A program made the translations under genes and the position numbers. Shown piece by piece: positions 54,939 to 63,700 of a stretch of DNA of 64,000 nt. Source of the stretch: Planctomyces sp. SH-PL62 (GTDB lineage: Bacteria; Planctomycetota; Planctomycetia; Isosphaerales; Isosphaeraceae); contig NZ_CP011273.1 in NCBI RefSeq assembly GCF_001610895.1, positions 4,030,001-4,094,000 on the forward strand, written 5' to 3'. Within the stretch, counting starts at the first letter, position 1; each line of letters starts with the position of its first letter. Under the pieces are notes generated by a model. The model saw only the letters and a list, made by a program, of their open reading frames with translations. It was not told the origin of the DNA and did no database searches.

Positions 54939-55496
54939 ACTGACCTCCCTGTCTATCGGCAAGCGGCCGGTCCCATGGACGCGGTCGGTGTCGGCGATCT
55001 TCCGTGTCCGCCCTATACATCGTGCCGGATGACTACGACGACTTTAATGAAACTGCTTGATACAATGGTCGTCGTCGTCCTCACAGCGATCTACCCATTG
55101 AGCAACGGGCGTGCCACGACCGGGAAAAAGATTGCCCAGCCCCCTCCCCCGCCCTTCAAGTCTCGTAAAATTCGGATGTTACGTCGTGACACCCCTCGGC
55201 TCGCCGCCGATGTTCCACGGTTTCACGCGAAGGGCGATTCCCGGAACCTGCCGCCGGGTGTCAAGAGGAACTTACAAATCGGCGGTTTTTACAAGCCCGG
55301 GCGAGGCCTGGGAATCGTCGAAAGTTTCGCTAAAGATTCAGGTTACATCGTCCGCAGGGGCATTCTCGACGGTGGCCGGGGCGGGCTGCACGGGCCGCCC
55401 TTTGCTTGTCGGTCGGGGGGTTTCCGATTAGCCTTGGAGACCGATGCTCGATCCTCCGGCTGCGCCCGGAATCCGCCTTTGTTGGAGCCTCCCGCC
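54939..55496. promoter_or_regulatory. Divergent intergenic region (558 bp)
   Basis: The gap between the CAP gene (-) and the phosphosugar mutase gene (+). It has an AT-rich part at 55040-55070 flanked by an inverted ACGACGAC / GTCGTCGT, likely the CAP promoter region (TAAAGT on the minus strand). A second, less GC-rich stretch is at 55150-55350. No ORF with a ribosome site and coding character was found. Confidence 0.4.
55406..55434 (+). promoter_or_regulatory. Candidate promoter for the phosphosugar mutase gene
   Basis: TTGTCG (55406-55411), 17 bp, then TAGCCT (55429-55434), 63 bp before the start. The -35 match is good; the -10 matches only at T, A and the final T. Confidence 0.35.
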
Positions 55497-57323
55497 ATGA
55501 TGACCGTGGACGTCGCGCTTACGAAGATCCAAGAGGCCGAGCGGGGGGGCCGGCTGTCGGCGACCGCCGCCGCCGGGATGAAGCGCTGGCTCGAAGAGGC
55601 TCCGTTCGCGCGCTACCGCGAGAAGCTCCTCCACGACGTCGAGGCCGAGAACTGGAAGCAGTTGGACAACGCCTTCTTCACCGTCCTGGAGTTCGGCACC
55701 GGCGGCCGTCGGGGCGTCATGTACCCCATCGGGACCAACGTCCTGAACGATCGCACCATCGCCGAAAGCGCGCGCGGACTGGCCGACTACATCCAGGCGA
55801 AGAAAGGCCCCGGCGCGGCCTGCTCGTGCGTGATCGCCCGCGACACCCGCCACAACTCGCCCGAGTTCGCCGAGCTTTGCGCCCGGGTGATGGCGGCGGC
55901 CGGCGTGAAGGTCCATCTCTTCAAGGACGCCCGCTCCACCCCCCTGCTCTCGTTCGCCGTGCGGCACCTGGGCTGCGACGCCGGCATCATGATCACGGCC
56001 TCCCACAACCCCCCCGCGGACAATGGCTTCAAGTGCTACGCGGCCACCGGGGGCCAGGTGATCCCCCCGGACGACGCCGGGATCATCGCCTGCGTCGAGC
56101 AGGCGTCCGACCGCGACATCCCCGAGAAGTCGCTTGAGGACGGCCTGGCCGACGGTTCCATCGCCTACGCCGGCCCCGAGGTCGACGAGGCCTACATCCA
56201 GGCCGTCGTCGGCGAGTCGGTCAGCCACGCGCGAGGGGTCTCGATCGTCTATACGCCGCTGCACGGCGTCGGCGAGTCGTCGGTGGCCGCTGCGCTGAAG
56301 GCCGACGGCTTCATGGACGTGAACATCCTGGCCTCCCAACGCACCCAGGACGGCGACTTTCCGAACGTGCCGAACCACGTTTCGAACCCCGAGAATCCGT
56401 CGGCCCTGGCGGCGGCGATCGCCGAGGCCCGCGCCACCGGGGCGGACCTGGTGCTCGCCAGCGACCCCGATGCGGACCGCGTCGGCGTCGGCCTCCCCAA
56501 AACCGCCGACCCCAAGGGCGAGTGGACGACCCTCGACGGCAATCAGATCGGCGTCCTGATCGCGGCCTTCGTCATGAAGCAGTACGCCGACCGCGGCCGG
56601 CTCCGCCCCGATCACTACCTCGTCACCACCCTGGTCTCGACCCAGATGGCGAAGGCGTTGGCCCGTCGCGAGGGGGTGCGGATCGAGGACGACCTGCTCG
56701 TCGGCTTCAAGTGGATCGCCGAGCGGATCGACGCCGCCGGGCCGGTCGGCTTCCTGTTCGGATTCGAGGAATCGCACGGCTACGTCAAGGGGACCTACGT
56801 CCGCGACAAGGACGCCGCCGTCGCCTCGCTGCTGTTCGCCGAGCTGGCCGCGACCTGCAAGGATCGCAGCCAGAGTGTGCTCGAATACCTGGACGACCTC
56901 TACGTCGACGTCGGCCATTACGGCGAGCGGCTCATCAACAAGACCTACACCGGTCGCGAGGGGCTCGACAAGATCCGCTCGCTCATGAAGGCGTTCCGCG
57001 AGGCCCCGCCGAAGACCGTCGCCGGCCTCCCCGTGACCGAGGTCTACGACTACAAGACCCACGAGATCCGCGACCTGGTCGGCTCGGGCGAGGCCCGCCC
57101 CCTCCCCCAGCCCTCGGGCGACCTCCTGCTCTTCCACACCGGCCGCGAGGGGGTCCGCTTCGCCGCCCGTCCCTCGGGTACGGAGCCCAAGATCAAGTTC
57201 TACCTCTTCGCCCGCACCGCCGTCGACGGCCCCGATTCGCTCCCGGCCGCCAAGGCCGATACCGAGGCGGTCCTTGACCAGATGACCCGTGACATCGAAA
57301 AATACCTCGAGGACGTGAAATAG
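55497..57323 (+). CDS. Phosphoglucomutase/phosphomannomutase family protein
   Basis: A 608-aa alpha-D-phosphohexomutase. The phosphoserine loop is 'MITASHNPPADNGFK' (Ser about 169). The metal-binding loop is 'LASDPDADRVGVG' and the sugar-specificity loop 'GFEESHGYVKG'. The phosphate-binding end is 'RPSGTEPKIKFY'. Length (about 580-610) fits the PgcA-type phosphoglucomutase group more than the 450-aa ManB/GlmM group. It interconverts hexose-1- and -6-phosphates for glycogen and cell-surface glycans. The start at 55497 (MMTVD) has GGAG about nine bases upstream. Confidence 0.9.
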   Translation: MMTVDVALTKIQEAERGGRLSATAAAGMKRWLEEAPFARYREKLLHDVEAENWKQLDNAFFTVLEFGTGGRRGVMYPIGTNVLNDRTIAESARGLADYIQAKKGPGAACSCVIARDTRHNSPEFAELCARVMAAAGVKVHLFKDARSTPLLSFAVRHLGCDAGIMITASHNPPADNGFKCYAATGGQVIPPDDAGIIACVEQASDRDIPEKSLEDGLADGSIAYAGPEVDEAYIQAVVGESVSHARGVSIVYTPLHGVGESSVAAALKADGFMDVNILASQRTQDGDFPNVPNHVSNPENPSALAAAIAEARATGADLVLASDPDADRVGVGLPKTADPKGEWTTLDGNQIGVLIAAFVMKQYADRGRLRPDHYLVTTLVSTQMAKALARREGVRIEDDLLVGFKWIAERIDAAGPVGFLFGFEESHGYVKGTYVRDKDAAVASLLFAELAATCKDRSQSVLEYLDDLYVDVGHYGERLINKTYTGREGLDKIRSLMKAFREAPPKTVAGLPVTEVYDYKTHEIRDLVGSGEARPLPQPSGDLLLFHTGREGVRFAARPSGTEPKIKFYLFARTAVDGPDSLPAAKADTEAVLDQMTRDIEKYLEDVK

Positions 57324-57341
57324 GTCGACACCCACGCGTCC

Positions 57342-57364
57342 GGGCCGCCCCGCCGGGGCGGCCC
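57342..57364 (+). terminator. GC-rich hairpin between the mutase gene and uvrC
   Basis: A perfect 10-bp stem (GGGCCGCCCC at 57342-57351 with 57355-57364) has a 3-nt loop, 18 bp after the mutase stop and 19 bp before uvrC. No T tract follows. It could attenuate read-through or lower uvrC translation. Confidence 0.45.
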
Positions 57365-57383
57365 GCGCGTCCGCGGAGCCCGC

Positions 57384-58715
57384 ATGTCTGACACCAAGGC
57401 CGAAGACGCGCCCAAGCCCGCCGAGAAGGTCCGCAAGTTCCCGAATACGCCGGGCGTGTATCTGATGAAGGACTCGCAGGGCCGGGTCATCTACATCGGC
57501 AAGGCGAAGAACCTCCGCGCGCGGGCCGGCTCGTATTTCAACAAGGCGGCCGAGCAGGACCGTCGCATCGTCAACTGGATCGGCGAGGTCGCGGACGTCG
57601 ACCATCTGCCGGCCGACAGCGAGGTGGACGCCCTCCTGATGGAGGCCCGCCTCATCAAGGACATCCAGCCCAAGCACAACCGGGATCTCAAGGACGACAA
57701 GAGCTTCCCCTACCTCCAGATCACCACCGGCGAGGACTTCCCCCGCGTCAACTTCACCCGCGAACCGCTCGACTCCGGCGTGAAGCTTTACGGCCCATTT
57801 CCCCGGGCCAAGAGCCTCCGGGGCGCGCTCCAGGTCCTCCAGCGGATCTTCAAGTTCCGCACGTGCTCGCTCGACATCGAGGAGGACGACCCCCGCTGGC
57901 GCTGGTTCCGCCCCTGCCTGCTGGCCTCGATCGACCAGTGCACCGCCCCCTGCAACCTGCGGATCGACCGCGAGACCTACCGGCGCGACATCCACCGCCT
58001 CCGCCTCTTCCTCGACGGCAAGAAGGACGTGCTGCTCAAGGAGATGGACGAGGAGATGCGCGAGGCCGGCAGGGCCCTGCAGTTCGAGAAGGCGGCCCGA
58101 ATCCGCGACGAGATCAAGGCGCTCATGAACCTCAACCTCCGGGGCGACCTGGCCAAGCACGCCCAGCCCGAGGTCTTCTACATCGACCCCCGAAAGGGGC
58201 TCAAGGGGCTCCAGCGGGTCCTCCACCTGGAGTCGACCCCCCGCACCATCGACGGCGTCGACATCGCCCACCTGGGGGGGACCGAGACCGTCGGCTCGCT
58301 CGTGACCTTCGTCGACGGCCTCCCCTTCAAGCCCGGATACCGCCGCTACCGGATCAAGAGCGTGGCGGGCATCGACGACTTCGCCTCGATCCGCGAGGTC
58401 GTCGGCCGCAGGATCGACGGCCTCCGCGAGCGCGACGAGCCGTTCCCGGACATCTTCCTGATCGACGGCGGCAAGGGCCAACTCCACGCCGCCCTCGACG
58501 CCTTCGAGGCCAAGGGCGTCACGCCGCCGACCATCATCTCGCTCGCCAAGCGCGAGGAGGAAATCTACGTCCCCGGCCGACCCGACCCCATCGTCCTCCG
58601 CCGCCGCGCCTTCGCCCTCCGCCTCCTCCAGTACGTCCGGGACGAGGCCCACCGCTTCGCCCAGCACTACCACCATATGCTCCGCAAGAAGCGGGTGCTC
58701 GGCGAGGACGAGTGA
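57384..58715 (+). CDS. uvrC: Excinuclease ABC subunit C, short form
   Basis: A 443-aa UvrC homologue for nucleotide excision repair. The N-terminal GIY-YIG nuclease domain makes the 3' incision ('NTPGVYLMKDSQGRVIYIGK', residues 23-42). A cysteine-rich stretch follows ('RPCLLASIDQCTAPCNLRI'). The UVR helical hairpin for UvrB binding is 'QFEKAARIRDEIKALM' near residue 233. The RNase H-like 5'-incision domain carries 'TIDGVDIAHLGG' and 'FLIDGGKGQL'. The usual C-terminal about 150 residues with the (HhH)2 DNA-binding domain are absent, and the other frames after the stop do not encode them, so this is a naturally short form rather than a frameshift. Confidence 0.9.
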   Translation: MSDTKAEDAPKPAEKVRKFPNTPGVYLMKDSQGRVIYIGKAKNLRARAGSYFNKAAEQDRRIVNWIGEVADVDHLPADSEVDALLMEARLIKDIQPKHNRDLKDDKSFPYLQITTGEDFPRVNFTREPLDSGVKLYGPFPRAKSLRGALQVLQRIFKFRTCSLDIEEDDPRWRWFRPCLLASIDQCTAPCNLRIDRETYRRDIHRLRLFLDGKKDVLLKEMDEEMREAGRALQFEKAARIRDEIKALMNLNLRGDLAKHAQPEVFYIDPRKGLKGLQRVLHLESTPRTIDGVDIAHLGGTETVGSLVTFVDGLPFKPGYRRYRIKSVAGIDDFASIREVVGRRIDGLRERDEPFPDIFLIDGGKGQLHAALDAFEAKGVTPPTIISLAKREEEIYVPGRPDPIVLRRRAFALRLLQYVRDEAHRFAQHYHHMLRKKRVLGEDE

Positions 58716-59363
58716 TCCCAATTGGCTTCGATCGTACCAGCCGGATTTCGAAGCCAATTGTCTCAAAGTCTGTCTAGGCATGATTTTATGAGTCGTCGGC
58801 CGGCCTTGCAATTGGGTTCGTTCGGCGTTTTTCGTGAGGCTCCTCACTTAACTCCCCCGGGTTCCGGCGACACCCCGATCGCCGCCTCCCGACCCCCTCG
58901 AGCTTGTGGTGTTAACTGAGGGGCGTCCTTTTCGTTCCATCCTCATCAAGCCGTCCTCAAGCTCCGCGAGGCACCGGCCGATCGACGTCCGGCGCGAGGC
59001 GCGGTCCCGCAGAGTAGAGGATGCCCATTTATCCGTAATGGCGCGGCCGAACTTCGCACGCCGACGCCTGACCGACCCCGCTTTCATCCGACCGCTGCAG
59101 ACCTGGATGGATCTCTCAAGGGCGCGGGTCGTCGAATCGGCATGGCCGGGATCGGTCGCTTCGACTAGACTCCCGCGCCGGCTCGGCTGAGGGAGCCGGG
59201 ATGCGTCGATGAAGACATTCGTGACGGCGACTCGGGCCGGGGCCCCAAGTTCGATCGTCCAGCCACAGCCCCGACCCTGCCGAACGACCTATCCCGGAAC
59301 GATGCGGTTTCGGGGAAGGCGAGGATCGCGAGGCCGGGGATTCCCAGGGATGGGGAGACTTTC
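58716..59363. other. Intergenic region (648 bp) with one strong inverted repeat
   Basis: The gap between uvrC and the response regulator gene. Besides the 13-bp inverted repeat at its start it holds no gene that I can support. TAGACT at 59166-59171 resembles the -10 boxes before other genes here but has no good -35 and lies about 190 bp from the start. I found no tRNA-like fold. Confidence 0.5.
58719..58760. terminator. 13-bp perfect inverted repeat after uvrC
   Basis: CAATTGGCTTCGA (58719-58731) is repeated as its reverse complement at 58748-58760 with a 16-nt spacer, three bases after the uvrC stop. It is much less GC-rich than the surroundings. It could be a terminator stem (no T tract) or a protein-binding site. 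Confidence 0.5.
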
Positions 59364-59852
59364 ATGAGCACGGGGACGCACGGGAGATTGTTGCTCGTCG
59401 AGGACGAAGACGTGCTGCGACGGCTGGTCCACCAGTTCCTGGAGCTCGAGAACTATGAGGTCGCGCCGGCCGCTGACGGCCAGGAGGCGGTCGAGGTGTA
59501 CGCCGATCGCGGCCCCTTCGACGTGGTCCTGCTCGACCTGAACCTGCCCAGGTTGCCGGGCGTCGAGGCCTGCCGGCAGATCAAGCGGATGAACCCGGCG
59601 CAGCCGTTTCTGGTCTGCAGCGCGGCGATCCTGGAGTCGCATTTCGAGGCGCTCGCCGCGCTCGGCGTGCACGACACCCTGGGCAAGCCCTACCACCCCA
59701 GGGAGCTGCTTACGCGGATTCGGTGCCTCATGGGGACCGTCGCCGACGCGACGGCGGGCGGCGTCCATCCGGGAAGGCCCTGGCGGATCGACGGCGGGGC
59801 GGCGACGGGACGTCGGTCGTCCGCCTTGTCGGAAGCTCGTGCGTTGGAGTAA
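59364..59852 (+). CDS. Orphan single-domain response regulator
   Basis: A 162-aa CheY-like receiver. The acid pocket is 'LLVEDEDV' (Glu13, Asp14), the phospho-acceptor Asp58 lies in 'VVLLDLNLPRLPG', the switch Ser in 'LVCSAAIL', and the conserved Lys in 'LGKPYHPREL'. A short basic, low-complexity tail (about 40 residues) has no output domain. No histidine kinase is nearby, so its partner is unknown. Confidence 0.9.
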   Translation: MSTGTHGRLLLVEDEDVLRRLVHQFLELENYEVAPAADGQEAVEVYADRGPFDVVLLDLNLPRLPGVEACRQIKRMNPAQPFLVCSAAILESHFEALAALGVHDTLGKPYHPRELLTRIRCLMGTVADATAGGVHPGRPWRIDGGAATGRRSSALSEARALE

Positions 59853-59969
59853 GCTGAGGGGATCGTGCGCGAGGGAGCGGAACCGTCCGGAGCCCATCGC
59901 GAGCCACTTCGCAAGGCCACGCCTTGCCGCTCATCCTTTCTTTTCTCGGAAGATGCGAGGGACGGTTTC

Positions 59970-60512
59970 ATGGCTGGGAAACCGCTGAATCGAATGGAAC
60001 TGCGACGCCAGAGCGAGGCCGCGGAGCCTCTCGATCCCATGGAGGACGAGAACGACGCGGCCGTCGAGGACGTCGAAGAAGAAGAGGTCGTCGGCCGGCG
60101 TCCCAAGAAGAAGGCCAAGGCCCCGGCGAAGACCAAGGCCAAGACCTCGCGCGCCGCGAAGCCGGCCGCCCGCATGAAGATCGTCTGGGTGGTCATGAAC
60201 GACGCCTACAAGGCCGTCGGGACCTTCGAATACAACCAGAAGGAAGCCGCCGAAGCCCGGGCCGCCGAATTGACCGCCAAGGGCAAGGGGACCCACTTCG
60301 TCCAGCGCACCAAGGAAGAGATGCCGGCCGACGCGCCGGGCATCGGCGCCTCCATCCCGCGCCCCGAAGTCACGCCGTCGCGGGCGAAGGCCGCCGCCAA
60401 GGCGGCCGTCAAGGCGGTCGAGGCCGTCGTCGAGGACGAGGTCGACGACGACGATGACGACGACGAGGGCGATACCGACGTCGAAGACGACTCCGACGAC
60501 GACGACGAATAA
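59970..60512 (+). CDS. Highly charged small hypothetical protein
   Basis: A 180-aa protein with unusual composition. Residues 1-40 are acidic ('MEDENDAAVEDVEEEEVV') and 41-66 are Lys/Ala/Pro-rich. Residues about 66-118 form a compact domain ('MKIVWVVMNDAYKAVGTFEY', 'AELTAKGKGTHFVQRTKEEM'). A helical Ala/Lys-rich piece follows, and the tail is almost all Asp/Glu. The Lys-Ala-Pro pattern recalls histone-H1-like bacterial tails, but the acid ends argue against plain DNA binding. ATG 59970 with GAGGGA about eight bases upstream is preferred to the upstream frame. Function unknown. Confidence 0.65.
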   Translation: MAGKPLNRMELRRQSEAAEPLDPMEDENDAAVEDVEEEEVVGRRPKKKAKAPAKTKAKTSRAAKPAARMKIVWVVMNDAYKAVGTFEYNQKEAAEARAAELTAKGKGTHFVQRTKEEMPADAPGIGASIPRPEVTPSRAKAAAKAAVKAVEAVVEDEVDDDDDDDEGDTDVEDDSDDDDE

Positions 60513-60547
60513 GCCTCACGACGCTGAGGCCTCCGCACCCCGGACTC

Positions 60548-60576
60548 GCCTCGACCACGCCCGGCGTGGTCGAGGC
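60548..60576 (+). terminator. Strong hairpin after the charged protein gene
   Basis: A 14-bp arm (60548-60561) and its perfect complement (60563-60576) form a stem closing around the central CCCGG, followed by a pyrimidine-rich CCCCCTCTCTCTCG. It lies 36 bp after the stop. It is the best terminator-like structure in the window. Confidence 0.6.
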
Positions 60577-60760
60577 CCCCTCTCTCTCGATCAAATCGGT
60601 CTCCCCTTCGCCTTCCCCGTCCCGCCTCGCCGGCTTTCGCGGGTTCCCGCTCGCAACGGCGGATCGCTCCGGATACCCTGGATTTCCACCCCGGACGCCC
60701 ATCCGGCCTCGGCCTTCGCGCGCGAGGCCTCGACGCATTCCACCCGAGGAACCCGCCGCG

Positions 60761-63700
60761 ATGCTCCTCTCGACGGTCCTGCTGTTCGGCCTCCTCCCCG
60801 CCGTCCCGGCCCAGGCCCCGACGTCTCCTCCGGTCGAGGAGCTGGCGACGGTGGCCGAGAAAAGCGGCTTCAAGGCCACGGCGCGTCACGAGGACGTCGT
60901 CGCGCTTTGCCGTAAACTCGCCGAGAAGTCGCCGAACGTCGTCTTCTCCGAGCTGGGCCGATCCGACGAAGGCCGCCCCCTGCCCCTCCTGATTTTCGCC
61001 GATCCGCCGGTGAAGACCCCCGCCCAGGCGGCCGCCTCGGGCAAGCTCGTCGTAATGGCGATCGGCGACATCCACGGCGGCGAGGTCTGCGGCAAGGAGG
61101 GGCTGCTGATGCTCGCCCGCGAGCTGGCCGTCGAGCCCCATCCCGAGTTGCTCAAGAACCTGATCGTCGTCGTCGCCCCCCTGTACAACGCCGACGGCAA
61201 CGAGCGGATCGCCAAAGACAATCGCCCCGGCCAGGTCGGGCCCGAGGAGGGGATGGGCGTCCGCGGCAACGCGCGCGGGCTGGACCTCAACCGCGATTTC
61301 ATCAAGCTCGAAGCCCCCGAGACCCTCGCCCTGGTGAAGTTCCTCAACGAGTGGGACCCCCACATCGTCCTCGACACGCACACGACCAACGGCTCGCACC
61401 ACCGATACACGATCACCTATGACGGCCCCCGGAACCCCTCGGGCGACCCCAGCCTGATCCGGTACGCCCGGACGAAGCTCTTCCCCGCGTTGACGGCCGC
61501 GTTCAAGCAGACCACGGGGCTGGATTCCTACTACTACGGCAGCTTCGGGGGGGGCCACGACCGATGGGAGGGATTCCCCGCGCTGGGGCGATTCGGCACG
61601 AACTACGTCGGGCTTCGCAATCGGATCGGCATCCTGTCTGAAGCGTACGCCTACGCCCCTTACGAGACGCGCGTGCTGGCCACCCGCGACTTCGCGCGGG
61701 AGTGCCTGAAGTACGCATCGACGAATCAAGATGAGATCAAGAAGCTGCTGGACGACGCCCGCAAGGCGGCGGAGGTCCGGTCGCCGGCCGAGCCCCGACG
61801 CGTCGCGCTCCGCTCCGAGCCCCGTCCGCTGGCCGACGCCGAGCCGATCCTGGGCTACGTCGAGAAGGAGGAGGACGGCCGTCGCGCGGCGACGGACGAG
61901 CCCCGCGACTACCGTTCGAAGGTCATGGTCGACTTCGAGGCCGTCGAGACGGCGGTCCGCCCCTTCGCTTACCTCCTCTCCGCCGACCAGGCCGAGGCGG
62001 CCGCCCTGCTCCAGCGCCACGGGATCCGGGTGGAGGAGCTGCGCGAGGACCTCGACCTGGAGGTGGAGGTCTCTCGCATCGACGAGATCACCCGACCGGA
62101 GTCGTCGGGATGGGATCGCCAGGACGTCCGCGAGCTGCGGGTCTCGCCGAGGACCGAGCCCCGCCGCGTGCTCGCCGGAACCCTCGTGGTGCGCGACGCG
62201 CAGCCGCTCGGGGCGCTGGCCGCCTACTTGCTCGAACCGCGCTCGGAGGACGGGCTCGCGACCTGGAGGACGTTTCCCGGCCTCAGGGCGGGGGATGACT
62301 TCCCCGTGCTGCGGCTGGCCGCGCCGGCCGAGCTTCTGACGACCCCCGCCCGGGATTACGCCGAGCCGAAGTCGGGCCTCCCGATCCGTTTCGACGCGGC
62401 GGGACGAGTCGTCGACGGCTCTTTCGGCGGCTCGGCGATCGGCGTCGAATGGCTGGACGACGAGCACTGGCTGCGAGGGGGACGCGACGGCGTGCTGAAG
62501 GTCGACGCCCTCACCGGCCGCGCCGAGCCGTTCGTCAAGTCGGATCAACTCTTGCAGGCGCTTCGGCTCATCCCCGGTCTCGAAGAGAAGGCCGCGGAGG
62601 AACTCTCGCGACGGCTGGCGTCGGACGTCGTCGCGGGGGACCGTCCCCCGTCGTCGCGCCCCCGGCTCGATCCGACCCATAAGGCGCTCCTCTTCGAGCA
62701 CGAGCACGACCTTTATTTCGTCGCCCTCGACGGCTCGAAAGGGGTACGACTCACGAACGCCCCCGGCGACGAGACCGACGCCCAGTTCAGCCCGGACGGG
62801 CGACGGGTGAGCTTCGTCCGCGACTTCGACCTTCATGTCGTCGACGTGGACGCCCCGACCGAGCGGGCGCTGACCACCGGCGGGACGGACGCCCTGCGGC
62901 GCGGTCGGGCCGACTGGGTCTACTTCGAGGAGATCTTCAATCGATCGTGGACGGCCCACTGGTGGAGCCCCGACTCGCAGCGGATCGCGTTCCTGGAGTT
63001 CGACGACGCCGAGGTCGGCACGCTGACGATGCTCCACGACGAGGAGTCCCCGCGCCGGGTGGAGGTGAATCGCTATCCGAGGGCCGGCGAGCCCAACCCC
63101 CGCGTCCGGCTGGGGATCGTTCCCGCGCAGGGAGGCCCGGTCCAGTGGGCCGACCTGTCGAGCTACTCGGCCGAGGCTTTCCTGATCAGCGGCGTGAGTT
63201 GGCGCCCCGACTCGCGTTCCGCGTTCGCGTTCGTGCAGGACCGAGTCCAGACCTGGCTCGACCTGCTGGAAGTCCCCGCGGACGGCGCCGCTCCCCACGT
63301 CCTCTTCCGCGACCGGACGAAGGCCTGGATCGCCGACCCGAGTCCCCCTTCGTTCCTGGACGACGGCTCGTTCCTCTGGCTGAGCGAGCGCGACGGCTGG
63401 AAGCACATCTACCATTACGCGACCGATGGTTCTCCGAAGGGGAGACTGACCGAGGGGGAATGGGAAGTTCGCTCGATCCAGCACGTCGATCGCGCGACCG
63501 GCGAGGTCGCGTTCCTCGGCACCAGGGACGCGCCGATGGCGACGCAGCTCTACAAGGTGCGGCCGGGGGGGGCCGTCGAGCGGATCACCTCGGGAGTCGG
63601 GAGTTACCAGACCGAGCACAGCCCTGACGGCCGCCGCTTCGTTGCGACCTGGTCCGACCTGTCCACGCCATCGCGCGTGAAACTCCACGCCGCCGACGGA

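Noticed and set aside
57384-58777. UvrC truncated by a frameshift
   Set aside because: The frames after the stop do not encode an HhH domain, so the short form appears natural.
55428-58847. 1139-aa antisense ORF over the phosphosugar mutase and uvrC
   Set aside because: Shadow of two well-supported genes; no recognisable domain.
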